This document shows positions 7,807 through 16,867 of a stretch of DNA of 54,793 nt, piece after piece. Numbering within the stretch: position 1 is the first letter of the stretch; the number at the start of each line of letters is the position of its first letter. Made by a program: the position numbers and the translations under genes. The stretch is from assembly GCA_964428895.1 (NCBI GenBank), contig CAYRZU010000015.1:1-54793 (forward strand), read 5' to 3'. The stretch comes from HyVt-337 sp964428895. Its GTDB lineage: Bacteria; Planctomycetota; Phycisphaerae; SM23-33. The notes under the pieces were generated by a model, which was not told the origin of the DNA, ran no database searches, and was given only the letters and a program-made list of their open reading frames with translations.

Positions 7807-8715
7807 ATGGATCGCGACGAGGCCCATACGGCTGTTCTGCGGGACGAGGTAGCGGAGCTGCTTTGTCCCGCACACCGAACAACGTTGGTTGATTGCACGG
7901 TGGGTCTTGGCGGGCACAGCGAAGCACTGCTCGACGCCGCAGGCGCCGAAGCGAATCTGATCGCAATGGACGTAGACGAACGGAATCTTCGACGGGCCAA
8001 AGAGAACCTTCAGCGGTTCAGCGGGCGGGCCCGTTTCTTTCACGCCAACTTCTCCGACGTATCCACTGTCCTTGCCGAAGCCGACACCCCGGCCGTCGAC
8101 GTTCTGTTGGCCGACCTGGGTGTTTCCTCGAATCAGATCGACGATCCGTCCAAAGGTCTGAGCTTCAGCGTGGACGGCCCGCTCGACATGCGGCTGGATG
8201 ATCGGGCCGACACCACGGCCGAGCAGTTGGTCAATCGCATGGACGAGCAGGAACTAGCGGACCTGATCTATCAATACGGCGAAGAGCGTTACAGCCGGCG
8301 CATCGCGAGAGCGATTGTGGAGGCACGCCGACGGGAACGCATCAGCCGTACGACGCAATTGGCGGAGATCGTCCGTCGAGCCTACCCGGCCCCTGCCAAG
8401 AGGGGCCGGCGGAGGATCGATCCGGCAACACGGACATTCCAAGCTCTCCGAATTGCGGTTAATGGCGAATTGGAAAACTTGGAAAGACTACTTGCACAAC
8501 TTCCTGACATACTGTCAATTAACGGCCGGGCGGGCATTATTAGCTTCCACTCGTTGGAAGACAGATCTGTAAAGAGGGCCTTTGCGGCATGGGCCGCAAC
8601 GGGTCGCGCAGTGTCGGTTACGAAGAAACCGATTGTTGCATCGGAACAGGAAGTCCGAAGCAATCCGCGGAGCCGGTCCGCAAAGCTCCGCGTGATTGAA
8701 AAAACCGCCGCCTGA
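7807..8715 (+). CDS. rsmH: 16S rRNA m4C1402 methyltransferase RsmH
   Basis: RsmH (MraW) uses S-adenosylmethionine to N4-methylate C1402 of 16S rRNA. The 302-residue product has the SAM motif DCTVGLGGHSEALL, the acidic ribose-binding motif IAMDVDERNL, LLADLGVSSNQID, the substrate segment KGLSFSVDGPLDMRLD, and the C-terminal IISFHSLEDRSVK. ATG 7807 fits the family start (HTAVLRDEVAELL follows). Its place directly after mraZ (with one small gene between) is the classic dcw order. Confidence 0.97.
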   Translation: MDRDEAHTAVLRDEVAELLCPAHRTTLVDCTVGLGGHSEALLDAAGAEANLIAMDVDERNLRRAKENLQRFSGRARFFHANFSDVSTVLAEADTPAVDVLLADLGVSSNQIDDPSKGLSFSVDGPLDMRLDDRADTTAEQLVNRMDEQELADLIYQYGEERYSRRIARAIVEARRRERISRTTQLAEIVRRAYPAPAKRGRRRIDPATRTFQALRIAVNGELENLERLLAQLPDILSINGRAGIISFHSLEDRSVKRAFAAWAATGRAVSVTKKPIVASEQEVRSNPRSRSAKLRVIEKTAA

Positions 8716-8742
8716 CCGTGCTTTTTTGGATGGAGCCAAAAC

Positions 8743-9492
8743 ATGACACGGGACACACGTATTGGCCTGTTAGTGGGATTGCTGTTCATCCTCGCGTTCG
8801 GTCTGATCCTCAGTGAGTTGACCAATCCCTCACCTCCGCTGCCCCCCGAAGACGAGACGCGCCAGGAAGACGACCTGACGGCCTACGACCACCATCGCGT
8901 GGTCGGGCAGACCGACGTTCGGTCGGTTCGGCCTGCGGGCCGCGAGTCGACAGAGGGCTCCCGGGAGACCCGTCGCGTGGCGGATCGGCGTGAGGAAACG
9001 CATGGGGATACGTTCGACCTGACCGCGCGAACCGACCAGTCTGCCGGCGTACGGCACTACATTGTCCGGCGCGGGGATTCGCTCCGGAAGATTGCGCGTT
9101 TGATGTACGGCGCGGGCAACGAAGAGGATTACCGCCTCATTCACGAGGCCAACAAGCGTCAACTTCTGAACGAATCGACCATTCGTGTGGGCCAACGGTT
9201 GATCATCCCGCCGCTACCAGCGTCATCCCGTGGGGCCCAGATATCCGAGGTCCCTTGGCGTCATGAGGAACTCGACCTGGACCAAGCCGAACAGCGATTC
9301 GGCACGCAGCATGGGCAACCGGCCCGTCAGCGGCGTTACCTCGTCCAGGCCGGAGACACGCTGACCAGCATTGCTCGGCAGCAGATGGGCGACGACAGCC
9401 CCCAAACCGTTCGGAGATTGTATCAAGCCAACCGTGGGTGGATTGCCGATCCGAATAGTGTGCCTGTTGGTGTTCAATTGGTTATTCCGTAA
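8743..9492 (+). CDS. Membrane-anchored protein with two LysM domains
   Basis: The 249-residue protein begins with a single transmembrane helix (IGLLVGLLFILAFGLIL, about residues 7-24). A polar, probably disordered linker follows to about residue 100. Two LysM repeats come next: one at about 104-159 (HYIVRRGDSLRKIARLMYG to GQRLIIP) and one at about 194-249 (RYLVQAGDTLTSIARQQMG to GVQLVIP). LysM domains bind the N-acetylglucosamine part of peptidoglycan, so the protein probably ties the inner membrane to the wall. It sits where other bacteria go directly from rsmH to ftsL, and it is followed by ftsL within 23 bases. A structural division or wall-anchoring role is inferred. No catalytic domain is visible. 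Confidence 0.85.
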   Translation: MTRDTRIGLLVGLLFILAFGLILSELTNPSPPLPPEDETRQEDDLTAYDHHRVVGQTDVRSVRPAGRESTEGSRETRRVADRREETHGDTFDLTARTDQSAGVRHYIVRRGDSLRKIARLMYGAGNEEDYRLIHEANKRQLLNESTIRVGQRLIIPPLPASSRGAQISEVPWRHEELDLDQAEQRFGTQHGQPARQRRYLVQAGDTLTSIARQQMGDDSPQTVRRLYQANRGWIADPNSVPVGVQLVIP

Positions 9493-9514
9493 GGGCACTA
9501 GAAGGAGCTAGGCA

Positions 9515-9799
9515 ATGCGCTGGGCGATGATCCTAATCGCTCTGACGGCCGTCGGCGCGGCGTTGGTTCATTTCCGTCGCGACGAGGTCCGCCACCGACA
9601 CGAGATTCGGCGACTCACTCGCCAGCAGGTTCGTCTGCGCCGTTCGCTATGGGACCAGCAGGTCCAACTCAGCGAACTGACCAGCCCGCAGCGCGTTCGC
9701 GGCTTTGTAACCACCGGTTCTCTCGACCTGGTGGATCGAACGGACCCGGACGCTCCGCTGGGCGAGGCTGCGGCGCTCGCCAGCCGCGTCCCGCGTTGA
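9515..9799 (+). CDS. ftsL: FtsL-like division protein
   Basis: This 94-residue protein has an N-terminal membrane helix (WAMILIALTAVGAALVHF), followed by a charged heptad-like coiled coil (RHEIRRLTRQQVRLRRSLWDQQVQLSEL) and the typical FtsL ending LTSPQRVRGF. In other bacteria FtsL forms a complex with FtsB and FtsQ that activates FtsWI. AAGGAG at 9502-9507 is placed 7 bases before the ATG. Position directly before ftsI is the standard one. FtsL sequences diverge strongly, so the call rests on topology and context as well as sequence. Confidence 0.78.
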   Translation: MRWAMILIALTAVGAALVHFRRDEVRHRHEIRRLTRQQVRLRRSLWDQQVQLSELTSPQRVRGFVTTGSLDLVDRTDPDAPLGEAAALASRVPR

Positions 9800-9812
9800 C
9801 CCACGGATAGGC

Positions 9813-11579
9813 ATGTCGGACTCACCCGAATCTTCACACATCGATCTGGATCAGACGTCACTGGGTCGGCTGAATCTGCTCTTTGCGATTCTTCTGCTGG
9901 CAGTGGCCATGCTGGGCGTGCGGCTGGCGATGATGGTTCGCACCGGGCAAGCGGCAGCGGCCATCTATGTGGAGCGTCAGCAGCAGGTGGTCTTGCCGAT
10001 CCCGGCGAGGCCGGGCGGCATCTGGGGGCGCAGCCGACAATCCTATCGGCTTCTGGCCGGCAGTAAACAGGCCCCGGCCTGCTTTGTGGATCCGTCGCTC
10101 CTGGCCGATGCCGACATCGCGGGCGTGGCCAATCAGTTGGCCGACGCGCTGTCGCTGCCGCGAGCCGAGGTGCGGCAGATGGTCCTCGATCGTCGCGACA
10201 AGCGTTTCGCTTGGATCAAACACGACCTGACGCTCGCCGAAGTGGAAGCGACCAGCGCGATCGGCAGTGCCGCGATCGGGCTGACCCATGAATGGTGGCG
10301 CGAATACCCCAACGGCTCCTTAGCGGCAACGGTGCTGGGGTTCCGCCAGCGCGACGGTCAGCCCGGTGGGGGGCTGGAACTGTCTCAGCGAAGGCACCTG
10401 GCCAGCAAGGACGGCCGCGAGGTCGCGGTGGCCGATGCCCAGCGTCGGCCGGTGTGGGTGGCCAGCGACAAGACCCGCCCGCCGGTGGACGGCCATGACG
10501 TGTACCTGACGCTGGACGTGACGATCCAGTCCTTCCTGTCCGAGGCGGTACTCGAGGCCGTCAGCACCCATGACGCCAAGTGGGGCACGGGGGTGGTCAT
10601 CGAGCCGTCGACCGGTCGCGTTCTGGCGATGTGCTCGGCGCCGACCTTCGATCCAGTGGCCTACAACACCTCCTCCGCCGACCAGCGCACCAATCGCGCC
10701 ATTTCGACCCCTTTCGAACCGGGCAGCGTGGCCAAGCCCTTGTTCGCGGCCGCGGCGGTGGAAGCGGGCGTGGCGACCTACGACAGTATCATTGAATGCC
10801 AGGACGGCTTTTACAACGCCCATCGCGGCGGGCGCATTAGCGATCACGGCAAGAGCTACGGGCCGATCAGCCTGGAAGACGTGGTTGTCTACTCCAGCAA
10901 CATCGGCATGGCCAAGATCGGCGAGCGGCTGGGGAACGAACGGTTGCACGCCATCTCCAAGCGGTTTGGCTTCGGGGATCGGACGGACATCGGCCTGCCC
11001 GGCGAGAGTCCGGGCATCATTCGCCCCGCCCAGCAGATGGACGGGTACAGCCTGCGGCGCGTCCCATTCGGCCAGGAGATGTCCACCAGCGCCCTGCAAT
11101 TGGCGATGGCTTTTGGCGCCTTGGCTAACGGCGGGCTGCTGCTGAAGCCGCAGCTCGTGGACCACGTTCGCGATTCCGAGGGCGAGGTGATCTGGCGAGG
11201 CGGGCGAGAAGTGGTCCGCCGCGTGGTCTCGCCCGCAACGGCCCGAGCGTCTCTGGTGGTGCTGGAGCAGGTGGTGCTCCGCGGCACGGGCAAGAAGTGT
11301 CAACTCGACAACTGGAGCAGCTTCGGCAAGACGGGTACGGCCCAGATTGCGGGCCCGGGCGGCTATGTCGATAACGCCTATACCGGCACGTTCGTCGGCG
11401 GCGCCCCGACCCGGGCTCCGCGGGTGATCTGCCTGATCTCCGTGTATTGGCCGGACTCCGCGAAGGGCTATTACGGCTCGGTCGTTTCGGCCCCGTACGT
11501 TCGCCGTGTGCTTCACCGGACGCTGACGTATCTGAACGTGCCGGCTGATGCCGCGCCCCTGTCTGCGGCGAGCCGCTAG
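9813..11579 (+). CDS. ftsI: Penicillin-binding protein FtsI (septal transpeptidase)
   Basis: FtsI is the class B PBP that cross-links septal peptidoglycan together with FtsW. The 588 residues comprise a short cytoplasmic tail, a membrane helix (LLFAILLLAVAMLGVRLAMMV, about 24-44), a pedestal domain, and the transpeptidase domain. All three catalytic motifs are seen: SVAK (nucleophile Ser305), SSN (361-363) and KTGT (Lys506). The pedestal keeps the RPGGIWGR segment where class B PBPs usually have RGxIxDRNG, and it is followed by QSYRLLA. No PASTA domain follows. It starts 13 bases after ftsL. Confidence 0.96.
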   Translation: MSDSPESSHIDLDQTSLGRLNLLFAILLLAVAMLGVRLAMMVRTGQAAAAIYVERQQQVVLPIPARPGGIWGRSRQSYRLLAGSKQAPACFVDPSLLADADIAGVANQLADALSLPRAEVRQMVLDRRDKRFAWIKHDLTLAEVEATSAIGSAAIGLTHEWWREYPNGSLAATVLGFRQRDGQPGGGLELSQRRHLASKDGREVAVADAQRRPVWVASDKTRPPVDGHDVYLTLDVTIQSFLSEAVLEAVSTHDAKWGTGVVIEPSTGRVLAMCSAPTFDPVAYNTSSADQRTNRAISTPFEPGSVAKPLFAAAAVEAGVATYDSIIECQDGFYNAHRGGRISDHGKSYGPISLEDVVVYSSNIGMAKIGERLGNERLHAISKRFGFGDRTDIGLPGESPGIIRPAQQMDGYSLRRVPFGQEMSTSALQLAMAFGALANGGLLLKPQLVDHVRDSEGEVIWRGGREVVRRVVSPATARASLVVLEQVVLRGTGKKCQLDNWSSFGKTGTAQIAGPGGYVDNAYTGTFVGGAPTRAPRVICLISVYWPDSAKGYYGSVVSAPYVRRVLHRTLTYLNVPADAAPLSAASR

Positions 11580-11667
11580 ATCGGCGGCGCGGGCGGGGCG
11601 TTCTGGTACAGTAATGGCGGCCTCGGGGGCTCCGGCGGATTCGACCGAGGCGCAAGGACCGACCGAT

Positions 11668-13128
11668 ATGCAACTGTCCGATCTATTGGGCTTGGCGGGG
11701 GTGGCGCCGAGGGCCCTGACAGGGCAAGCGGAGATCACCTCGTTGACGGATGATTCCCGTCAGGTCGTCCCCGGGGCATGCTTCTTGGCGGTCCGGGGGG
11801 CCGAGGCGGACGGCCACGCCTATATTCCCCAAGCCGCCGAGGCCGGCGCCGCTGCGATCATCTGTGAGGATCCCGCCGCCGTGCCCGCCGACCTTGCCTG
11901 TGCCGTTGTCGATCAGATGCGCCACGCGGTGGGGCCTTTAGGGCAGGCGTTCCACGGTTGGCCCGCGCGCAAGCTGATCACGGTCGGCGTGACGGGCACC
12001 AACGGCAAGACCACCATGACGTGGGTGCTCAAGCAGATGCTCGAGCATGCGGGCCTGTCGCCGGCGCTACTGGGAACGGTTGTCTATCAGACCGGTGGGC
12101 AGGACCGCGCCGCGGCCACCACCACGCCGGGCCCTCTAGCGTTGGCGGCCATGATGGCCGAAATGATCGCTGCGGGGCGCACGCACTTGGTCATGGAGGT
12201 CTCCAGCCACGCGTTGGATCAAGACCGTATCGGCGGCGTGGATCTTCAGGTTGGCGTGATGACCAACGTTACGGGCGATCACTTGGACTATCACGGTACG
12301 CAAGAGGCCTATCTGGCTGCCAAGTTGAAGCTGTTCGAGCGGCTGTTACCGTCGGCGACCGCGGTGATCAACCGGGATGACGCCACCGGCGACCGGTTTG
12401 CCGAGGCCAGCAACGGCCAGGTGATTTGGTACGGCCTGAGCGGGGCCGCCGACGTCAGCGCCCGCATCGACGCCATCGACATCCACGGCGCGCGCTTCTC
12501 ACTGGCCGTCGGCGATGAATCCGCCGAAGCCGTCACCCCTCTGATCGGGCGACACAACATCTACAATTGCTTGGCCGCCATTGCCGCGGCCCGTGCGCTC
12601 GAGGTGCCCCTGGGACAAATCGTCTCGGCCCTAGCTAACGTGAGAAACGTGCCCGGTCGCCTGCAACGCGTCGAGAGCGGCAAGCCCTTTGACGTCTTCG
12701 TCGACTACGCCCATACCGATGACGCCCTGGCCAATGTTCTCAGCGCGCTTCGGCCGGTGACCCAAGGCCGCCTGGTCGTGCTGTTCGGTTGCGGGGGAGA
12801 CCGCGACCGCACCAAGCGCCCGCGGATGGCCAAGGTCGCCCAGGATTTGGCCGACCATGTGTTCGTGACTTCCGACAACCCCCGCACGGAGGACCCCGAC
12901 GCGATCATTTCGGAAATCGTGGCCGGCTTCGATCGCGACGGCCTGGCCCGGAGCGTGATTCTGCCGGATCGCCGAGAGGCAATCGCGGCGGCCATCGGGT
13001 ATGCTTTGCCCGACGACGTGGTCCTGATCGCAGGGAAAGGTCACGAGACCTACCAGATCATCGGCACGCAGCGGCTGGCGTTCGACGACGCGGCCGTTGC
13101 CGCCGACGTGCTTAGTGAGAGCGGCTGA
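11668..13128 (+). CDS. murE: UDP-MurNAc-tripeptide synthetase MurE (meso-DAP type)
   Basis: MurE adds the third residue of the stem peptide. The ATP-binding TGTNGKTT motif has its lysine at residue 114, and the substrate-specificity motif DNPR is at 403-406. That motif is the signature for meso-diaminopimelate as substrate, so this organism should make DAP-type peptidoglycan. I chose ATG 11668 (486 residues), 9 bases after AAGGA. An in-frame ATG at 11614 is possible but lacks a ribosome-binding site, and a promoter-like TACAGT sits at 11607-11612 just before it. Family features VMEVSSHALDQDR, GDHLDYHGT and FVDYAHTDDAL are all present. murF follows after 5 bases. Confidence 0.96.
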   Translation: MQLSDLLGLAGVAPRALTGQAEITSLTDDSRQVVPGACFLAVRGAEADGHAYIPQAAEAGAAAIICEDPAAVPADLACAVVDQMRHAVGPLGQAFHGWPARKLITVGVTGTNGKTTMTWVLKQMLEHAGLSPALLGTVVYQTGGQDRAAATTTPGPLALAAMMAEMIAAGRTHLVMEVSSHALDQDRIGGVDLQVGVMTNVTGDHLDYHGTQEAYLAAKLKLFERLLPSATAVINRDDATGDRFAEASNGQVIWYGLSGAADVSARIDAIDIHGARFSLAVGDESAEAVTPLIGRHNIYNCLAAIAAARALEVPLGQIVSALANVRNVPGRLQRVESGKPFDVFVDYAHTDDALANVLSALRPVTQGRLVVLFGCGGDRDRTKRPRMAKVAQDLADHVFVTSDNPRTEDPDAIISEIVAGFDRDGLARSVILPDRREAIAAAIGYALPDDVVLIAGKGHETYQIIGTQRLAFDDAAVAADVLSESG

Positions 13129-13133
13129 TTCGT

Positions 13134-14510
13134 ATGAAGGCGTTCACTCCCAACGAAGCTCGGCTGGCCGTTCACGGCCGTTGGCTCAGCCAAGGCGCCG
13201 ACGTGACCATCGAAGGTGTTACCACCGACAGCCGTTCGGCGCGTCCGGGCGAATTGTTCGTGGCCATCAAGGGCCCGACGTTCGACGGGCACGACTACCT
13301 GCTGGCTGCGGCCAAGGCCGGCTGTATTGCCGCCATTGTTGACCGTGACGCCCCGCTGACCCAGGACGTGAAGGACATCTACGGTGGGGGGCTGATCGGC
13401 GTTGAAGACACGGTGGTGGGGTTGGGGGAATTGGCCGCGTTCTACCGACAGCAGTTGTCCGTGACGGTGGTGGCGGTGACCGGATCGAACGGCAAGACCA
13501 CCGTTAAACGGATGATCGACCACATCCTGTCGCGGCGGCTGAGTGGGACAGGGAGCCCCAAGAGCTTCAACAACGCTATTGGCGTTCCGCTGACGCTGCT
13601 ATCGGTCGAGCCGTCTCATGATTACGTGGTGTGCGAAATCGGCGCCAACGCGCCCGGTGAGGTATTGCAGCTGGGCAAGATCGCCCAGCCCAATCTGGCG
13701 GTAATCACGTCAGTGGGGCCGGCTCACCTGGAAGGCTTCGGCAGTGTCGAACGGGTGGCGGTGGAGAAGGCGTCGTTGCTGGCTTCGCTGGGCCGAAACG
13801 GCTTGGCCGTTATCTGCGGCGACCACCAGGCCCTGGAGCGGGCGGTCGTTAGTTACGACTGCCGTAAGATACGATTCGGTGAGGGCGACGACTGTGAACT
13901 CCGCCTGACTGCCTGTGAGACTACGTCCGACGGCCTGCGATTCCAGATCAACGACCGCCAGTGGGTGGAACTACCTATTCCGGGCAAGCACAATGCGTCC
14001 AATGCTCTGGCGGCCATCGCGGTCGCTCAGCGGTTCGGCCTTGACCAGGCCGAAGCCGCCGACGCACTGGCCGATTTCGCTCCCGCGGAGATGCGACTCC
14101 AGCGGGAGAAGATCGGCAAGGTGACGATCATCAACGACACCTACAACGCCAATCCAGCCAGTGTGGCCGCTGCGGCGTCGGTGTTGGCCGAGACGCTCGC
14201 CAAGCGTCGCGTGATGATCCTGGGGGACATGAGAGAGCTCGGCGACCAAGCGGAGCAGCTTCACCGGGACCTGGGGGCTCAGTTGTCCCGCGGACCGGTG
14301 GATTTGCTCATCGGCGTCGGCGCGTTGGGTCGATATATCGCCCAGGGCGCCGCGGAGGCCGGCGTCGAAGCCCTTCAGTACGAGAGCGTTGCCGAAACGG
14401 AGCGGGAATTGGTTTCCCTGCTCAAATCCGGTGACGTCGTCCTGATCAAGGGCTCACGGGCGATGGCCATGGAACGGCTGATCGAGCCCGTTCGACAGGC
14501 CTTCGCCTAG
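13134..14510 (+). CDS. murF: UDP-MurNAc-tripeptide--D-Ala-D-Ala ligase MurF
   Basis: MurF attaches D-alanyl-D-alanine to the UDP-MurNAc-tripeptide, finishing the cytoplasmic precursor. The 458-residue product has the N-terminal VTTDSRSARPGELFVAIKG domain, the ATP loop VTGSNGKTTVK, SFNNAIGVPLTLL, ICEIGAN-like VCEIGANAPGEV, the central NDTYNANPASV signature, and the C-terminal GDVVLIKGSRAMAMERL. Order murE-murF-mraY is canonical. The start ATG is unambiguous because it lies 5 bases after the murE stop. Confidence 0.97.
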   Translation: MKAFTPNEARLAVHGRWLSQGADVTIEGVTTDSRSARPGELFVAIKGPTFDGHDYLLAAAKAGCIAAIVDRDAPLTQDVKDIYGGGLIGVEDTVVGLGELAAFYRQQLSVTVVAVTGSNGKTTVKRMIDHILSRRLSGTGSPKSFNNAIGVPLTLLSVEPSHDYVVCEIGANAPGEVLQLGKIAQPNLAVITSVGPAHLEGFGSVERVAVEKASLLASLGRNGLAVICGDHQALERAVVSYDCRKIRFGEGDDCELRLTACETTSDGLRFQINDRQWVELPIPGKHNASNALAAIAVAQRFGLDQAEAADALADFAPAEMRLQREKIGKVTIINDTYNANPASVAAAASVLAETLAKRRVMILGDMRELGDQAEQLHRDLGAQLSRGPVDLLIGVGALGRYIAQGAAEAGVEALQYESVAETERELVSLLKSGDVVLIKGSRAMAMERLIEPVRQAFA

Positions 14511-14546
14511 GCAGCGCCCTCGGTTCAACTTGGTCGAGGCCTGCAC

Positions 14547-15677
14547 GTGGTATCCTGGCTGCTCAACGAAGGTCACCTGATTGTCCGCATCGCCGGCGCG
14601 GCGATTCTCAGTTTCTTGTTGGTGGCGCTGCTGGCCCCGCGGACCATTCGCTATCTCGTCCGAAGCAAATTGGGCGATCGTCCGGAATTCGACCACGCCG
14701 ATCTGAATCAGCTGACCCGCCACAAGTCCAACACGCCCACCATGGGCGGGGCATTGGTGGTGGTGGCGATTCTGCTGTCGGTGCTGATGTTCGGCAACCT
14801 GAACCGAATGTACGTCAAGATGGCGTTGTTCGGCCTGGTGTGGCTGGGGGTGCTTGGGGGCGTGGACGATTGGCTCAAGCTGCGTCGCGCGGCCGGGCAG
14901 ACCAGCCGGGACGGGCTGAAGAGCTGGGAGAAGTTGCTCTTTCAGATCGTGTGCGCCATGTTGCTGGCGTTCTTCACCTGGAAATACGGCAAGCACAGTA
15001 CGCCTGAAGGTGGGACAGTCAATCCCGCCCACAGCCTCTACATTCCATTCCTGACCGGGCCGATTACGCTGGGCTTGCTGGTCTATGTCATCATCGCGGT
15101 GGTGACGATGGTGGGCTCCTCCAACGCGGTGAACCTGACCGACGGTATGGACGGCCTGGCGGCCGGCTGCATGACGATCGTCTGCGGTGTATTCCTGCTG
15201 CTATCGTGGGTGGTGGGTGTGGCGGAATGGGCAAACCTGTTCCACATGCCGGTGGTGGCCGGAGCAGCCGAGATGACGGTGGTCTGCGCCGCCATGCTGG
15301 GGGCGTGCATGGGCTTCCTGTGGTACAACGCCCATCCGGCGCAGGTGTTCATGGGCGATACCGGGTCACTGCCCCTGGGGGGGCTAATCGGCTATATCGC
15401 GGTGGTCACGCGTCAGGAGTTCGTGCTACTGCTGGCCGGCGGCGTGTTTGTGATCGAGGCCGGCAGTGTGATGCTGCAGGTGGGGTACTTCAAGTTCACC
15501 AAGCCGGCCGGTGGCGGGCAGGGCAAGCGACTGTTCCGGTGTGCGCCGCTGCATCATCACTTCCACCTGGGCGGGTGGGCCGAATCGAAGGTCGTCATTC
15601 GATTCTGGATTCTGGGGGTTCTGTTCGGCGCTTTATCGCTAGCTACGTTAAAGCTCTATCAAGCAATTCAACGATAA
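14547..15677 (+). CDS. mraY: Phospho-N-acetylmuramoyl-pentapeptide transferase MraY
   Basis: MraY moves phospho-MurNAc-pentapeptide onto undecaprenyl phosphate to make lipid I. The GTG at 14547 gives the short family N-terminus (VVSWLLNEGHL). The 376 residues contain about ten membrane helices and the diagnostic cytoplasmic motifs KSNTPTMGGALVV, VDDWLKLRR, the catalytic NLTDGMDGLA, MGDTGSLPLGG and CAPLHHHFHLGGW. murD normally follows mraY; here ftsW follows after 11 bases and no murD is present between them. Confidence 0.97.
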   Translation: MVSWLLNEGHLIVRIAGAAILSFLLVALLAPRTIRYLVRSKLGDRPEFDHADLNQLTRHKSNTPTMGGALVVVAILLSVLMFGNLNRMYVKMALFGLVWLGVLGGVDDWLKLRRAAGQTSRDGLKSWEKLLFQIVCAMLLAFFTWKYGKHSTPEGGTVNPAHSLYIPFLTGPITLGLLVYVIIAVVTMVGSSNAVNLTDGMDGLAAGCMTIVCGVFLLLSWVVGVAEWANLFHMPVVAGAAEMTVVCAAMLGACMGFLWYNAHPAQVFMGDTGSLPLGGLIGYIAVVTRQEFVLLLAGGVFVIEAGSVMLQVGYFKFTKPAGGGQGKRLFRCAPLHHHFHLGGWAESKVVIRFWILGVLFGALSLATLKLYQAIQR

Positions 15678-15688
15678 GTGGTTAAGGT

Positions 15689-16867
15689 ATGGCAAGGACG
15701 CCGGTCCAGACTGCGCGCTTATCATTGGCCGATAATCGCCCGGGTCGCTCATTGATCCTGGCGACATTGTGTCTGATTGCGCTGGGGGTCGTCATCGTCT
15801 ATAGCGCCACCGCCACCGTGACCGAGCCCGGCCATTGGTACGCGCGATCCACGATCCGGCACATGCTGTTCGCGGTTCTCGCCGCGGCGGTGGTGCTGGT
15901 CGGGTGGCGTATCGATTACCGTTGGCTGCTCAGCAGTGACCGGCGGGGCCCCGTGGTTGCCGGCGTGCTGCTGGCCGTGGCGATGGTGACGGCCGTGCTG
16001 GTGTTCGTGCCCGGCATCGGTCGAGAGGTGGGGGGATACCATCGTTGGATTCGGTTTGGCCCCAGCCAGTTCGGCCTGGGGTTTCAGCCGTCGGAACTGA
16101 TCAAATTGACTTTGCCCATCTTCCTGATCGCCTGGCTGGCCCGGGCCAAGGAGAGCGTTCGCTCCTTCAGGCGGGTGTTCCTGCCGGCCGCGGCGCTGAT
16201 CGGGTTGTGCGTGGGCCTGGTGATCACCCAAGACTTCGGCACGGCGACGCTGATCGGCCTGACCGGCGTGGCCACACTCCTTCTGGTGGGCGTACCGTGG
16301 CTATATGTATGCGGCCTGATTCCGGTGGCGGGGGTGGGGTTCTGCCTGTTCGTGATGAACAGCTCGCACCGGTGGGCGCGGATGACGGCCATGCTGGAAG
16401 TGTGGTCGACGTCAAATCCGAGCGCCTATCAGCCGCGGCAGTCATTGCTGGCGATACTGACCGGCGGGTGGTTCGGCAAGGGGCCGGGCTGCGGCACGGT
16501 CAAGCTGGGCTATCTGCCCGAAGATAGCACCGATTTCCTGTTCTCCTCGCTGTGTGAGGAGTGGGGATTCATCGGCGCCGCGGTGCTGATGGGCCTGTGG
16601 GCGCTCTGGATGTGCCGGGCGTGGCAATCGGCGTCCGTGGCCCCCGACCGCCGCGGGCGGTTGCTGGCCGGGGCGTTGGGGTTCATGATCGCGTTGCAGG
16701 CGGTGTTGCACATCGCGGTGGACACCGTAGCCCTGCCGCCAACGGGCATGAGCCTGCCCCTGGTGTCAGCCGGCGGAACGAGCTTGCTGTTGATGGCGGG
16801 CGCGACGGCGCTGATTGTCTCGGTGTCGGCTCGCAGGACGTCCCCGATTGGAGAAGCCCACCCATGA
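15689..16867 (+). CDS. ftsW: SEDS glycosyltransferase FtsW
   Basis: FtsW is the SEDS-family polymerase that makes septal glycan strands from lipid II with FtsI. The 392-residue polytopic protein shows the family motifs VVIVYSATA, the NYHRWIRFGP-like stretch GGYHRWIRFGPSQFG, FQPSELIKL, the large extracytoplasmic loop with PEDSTDFLFS carrying the conserved acidic residue, and the C-terminal PTGMSLPLVSAGGTS. The stop TGA overlaps the ATG of the next gene in an ATGA junction at 16864-16867, so the aldolase gene downstream is translationally coupled to ftsW. Confidence 0.96.
   Translation: MARTPVQTARLSLADNRPGRSLILATLCLIALGVVIVYSATATVTEPGHWYARSTIRHMLFAVLAAAVVLVGWRIDYRWLLSSDRRGPVVAGVLLAVAMVTAVLVFVPGIGREVGGYHRWIRFGPSQFGLGFQPSELIKLTLPIFLIAWLARAKESVRSFRRVFLPAAALIGLCVGLVITQDFGTATLIGLTGVATLLLVGVPWLYVCGLIPVAGVGFCLFVMNSSHRWARMTAMLEVWSTSNPSAYQPRQSLLAILTGGWFGKGPGCGTVKLGYLPEDSTDFLFSSLCEEWGFIGAAVLMGLWALWMCRAWQSASVAPDRRGRLLAGALGFMIALQAVLHIAVDTVALPPTGMSLPLVSAGGTSLLLMAGATALIVSVSARRTSPIGEAHP

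Noticed and set aside
10320..11738. 472-codon minus-strand ORF opposite ftsI
   Set aside because: It mirrors the coding frame of ftsI, which has all catalytic motifs; the reverse translation has no recognisable fold.
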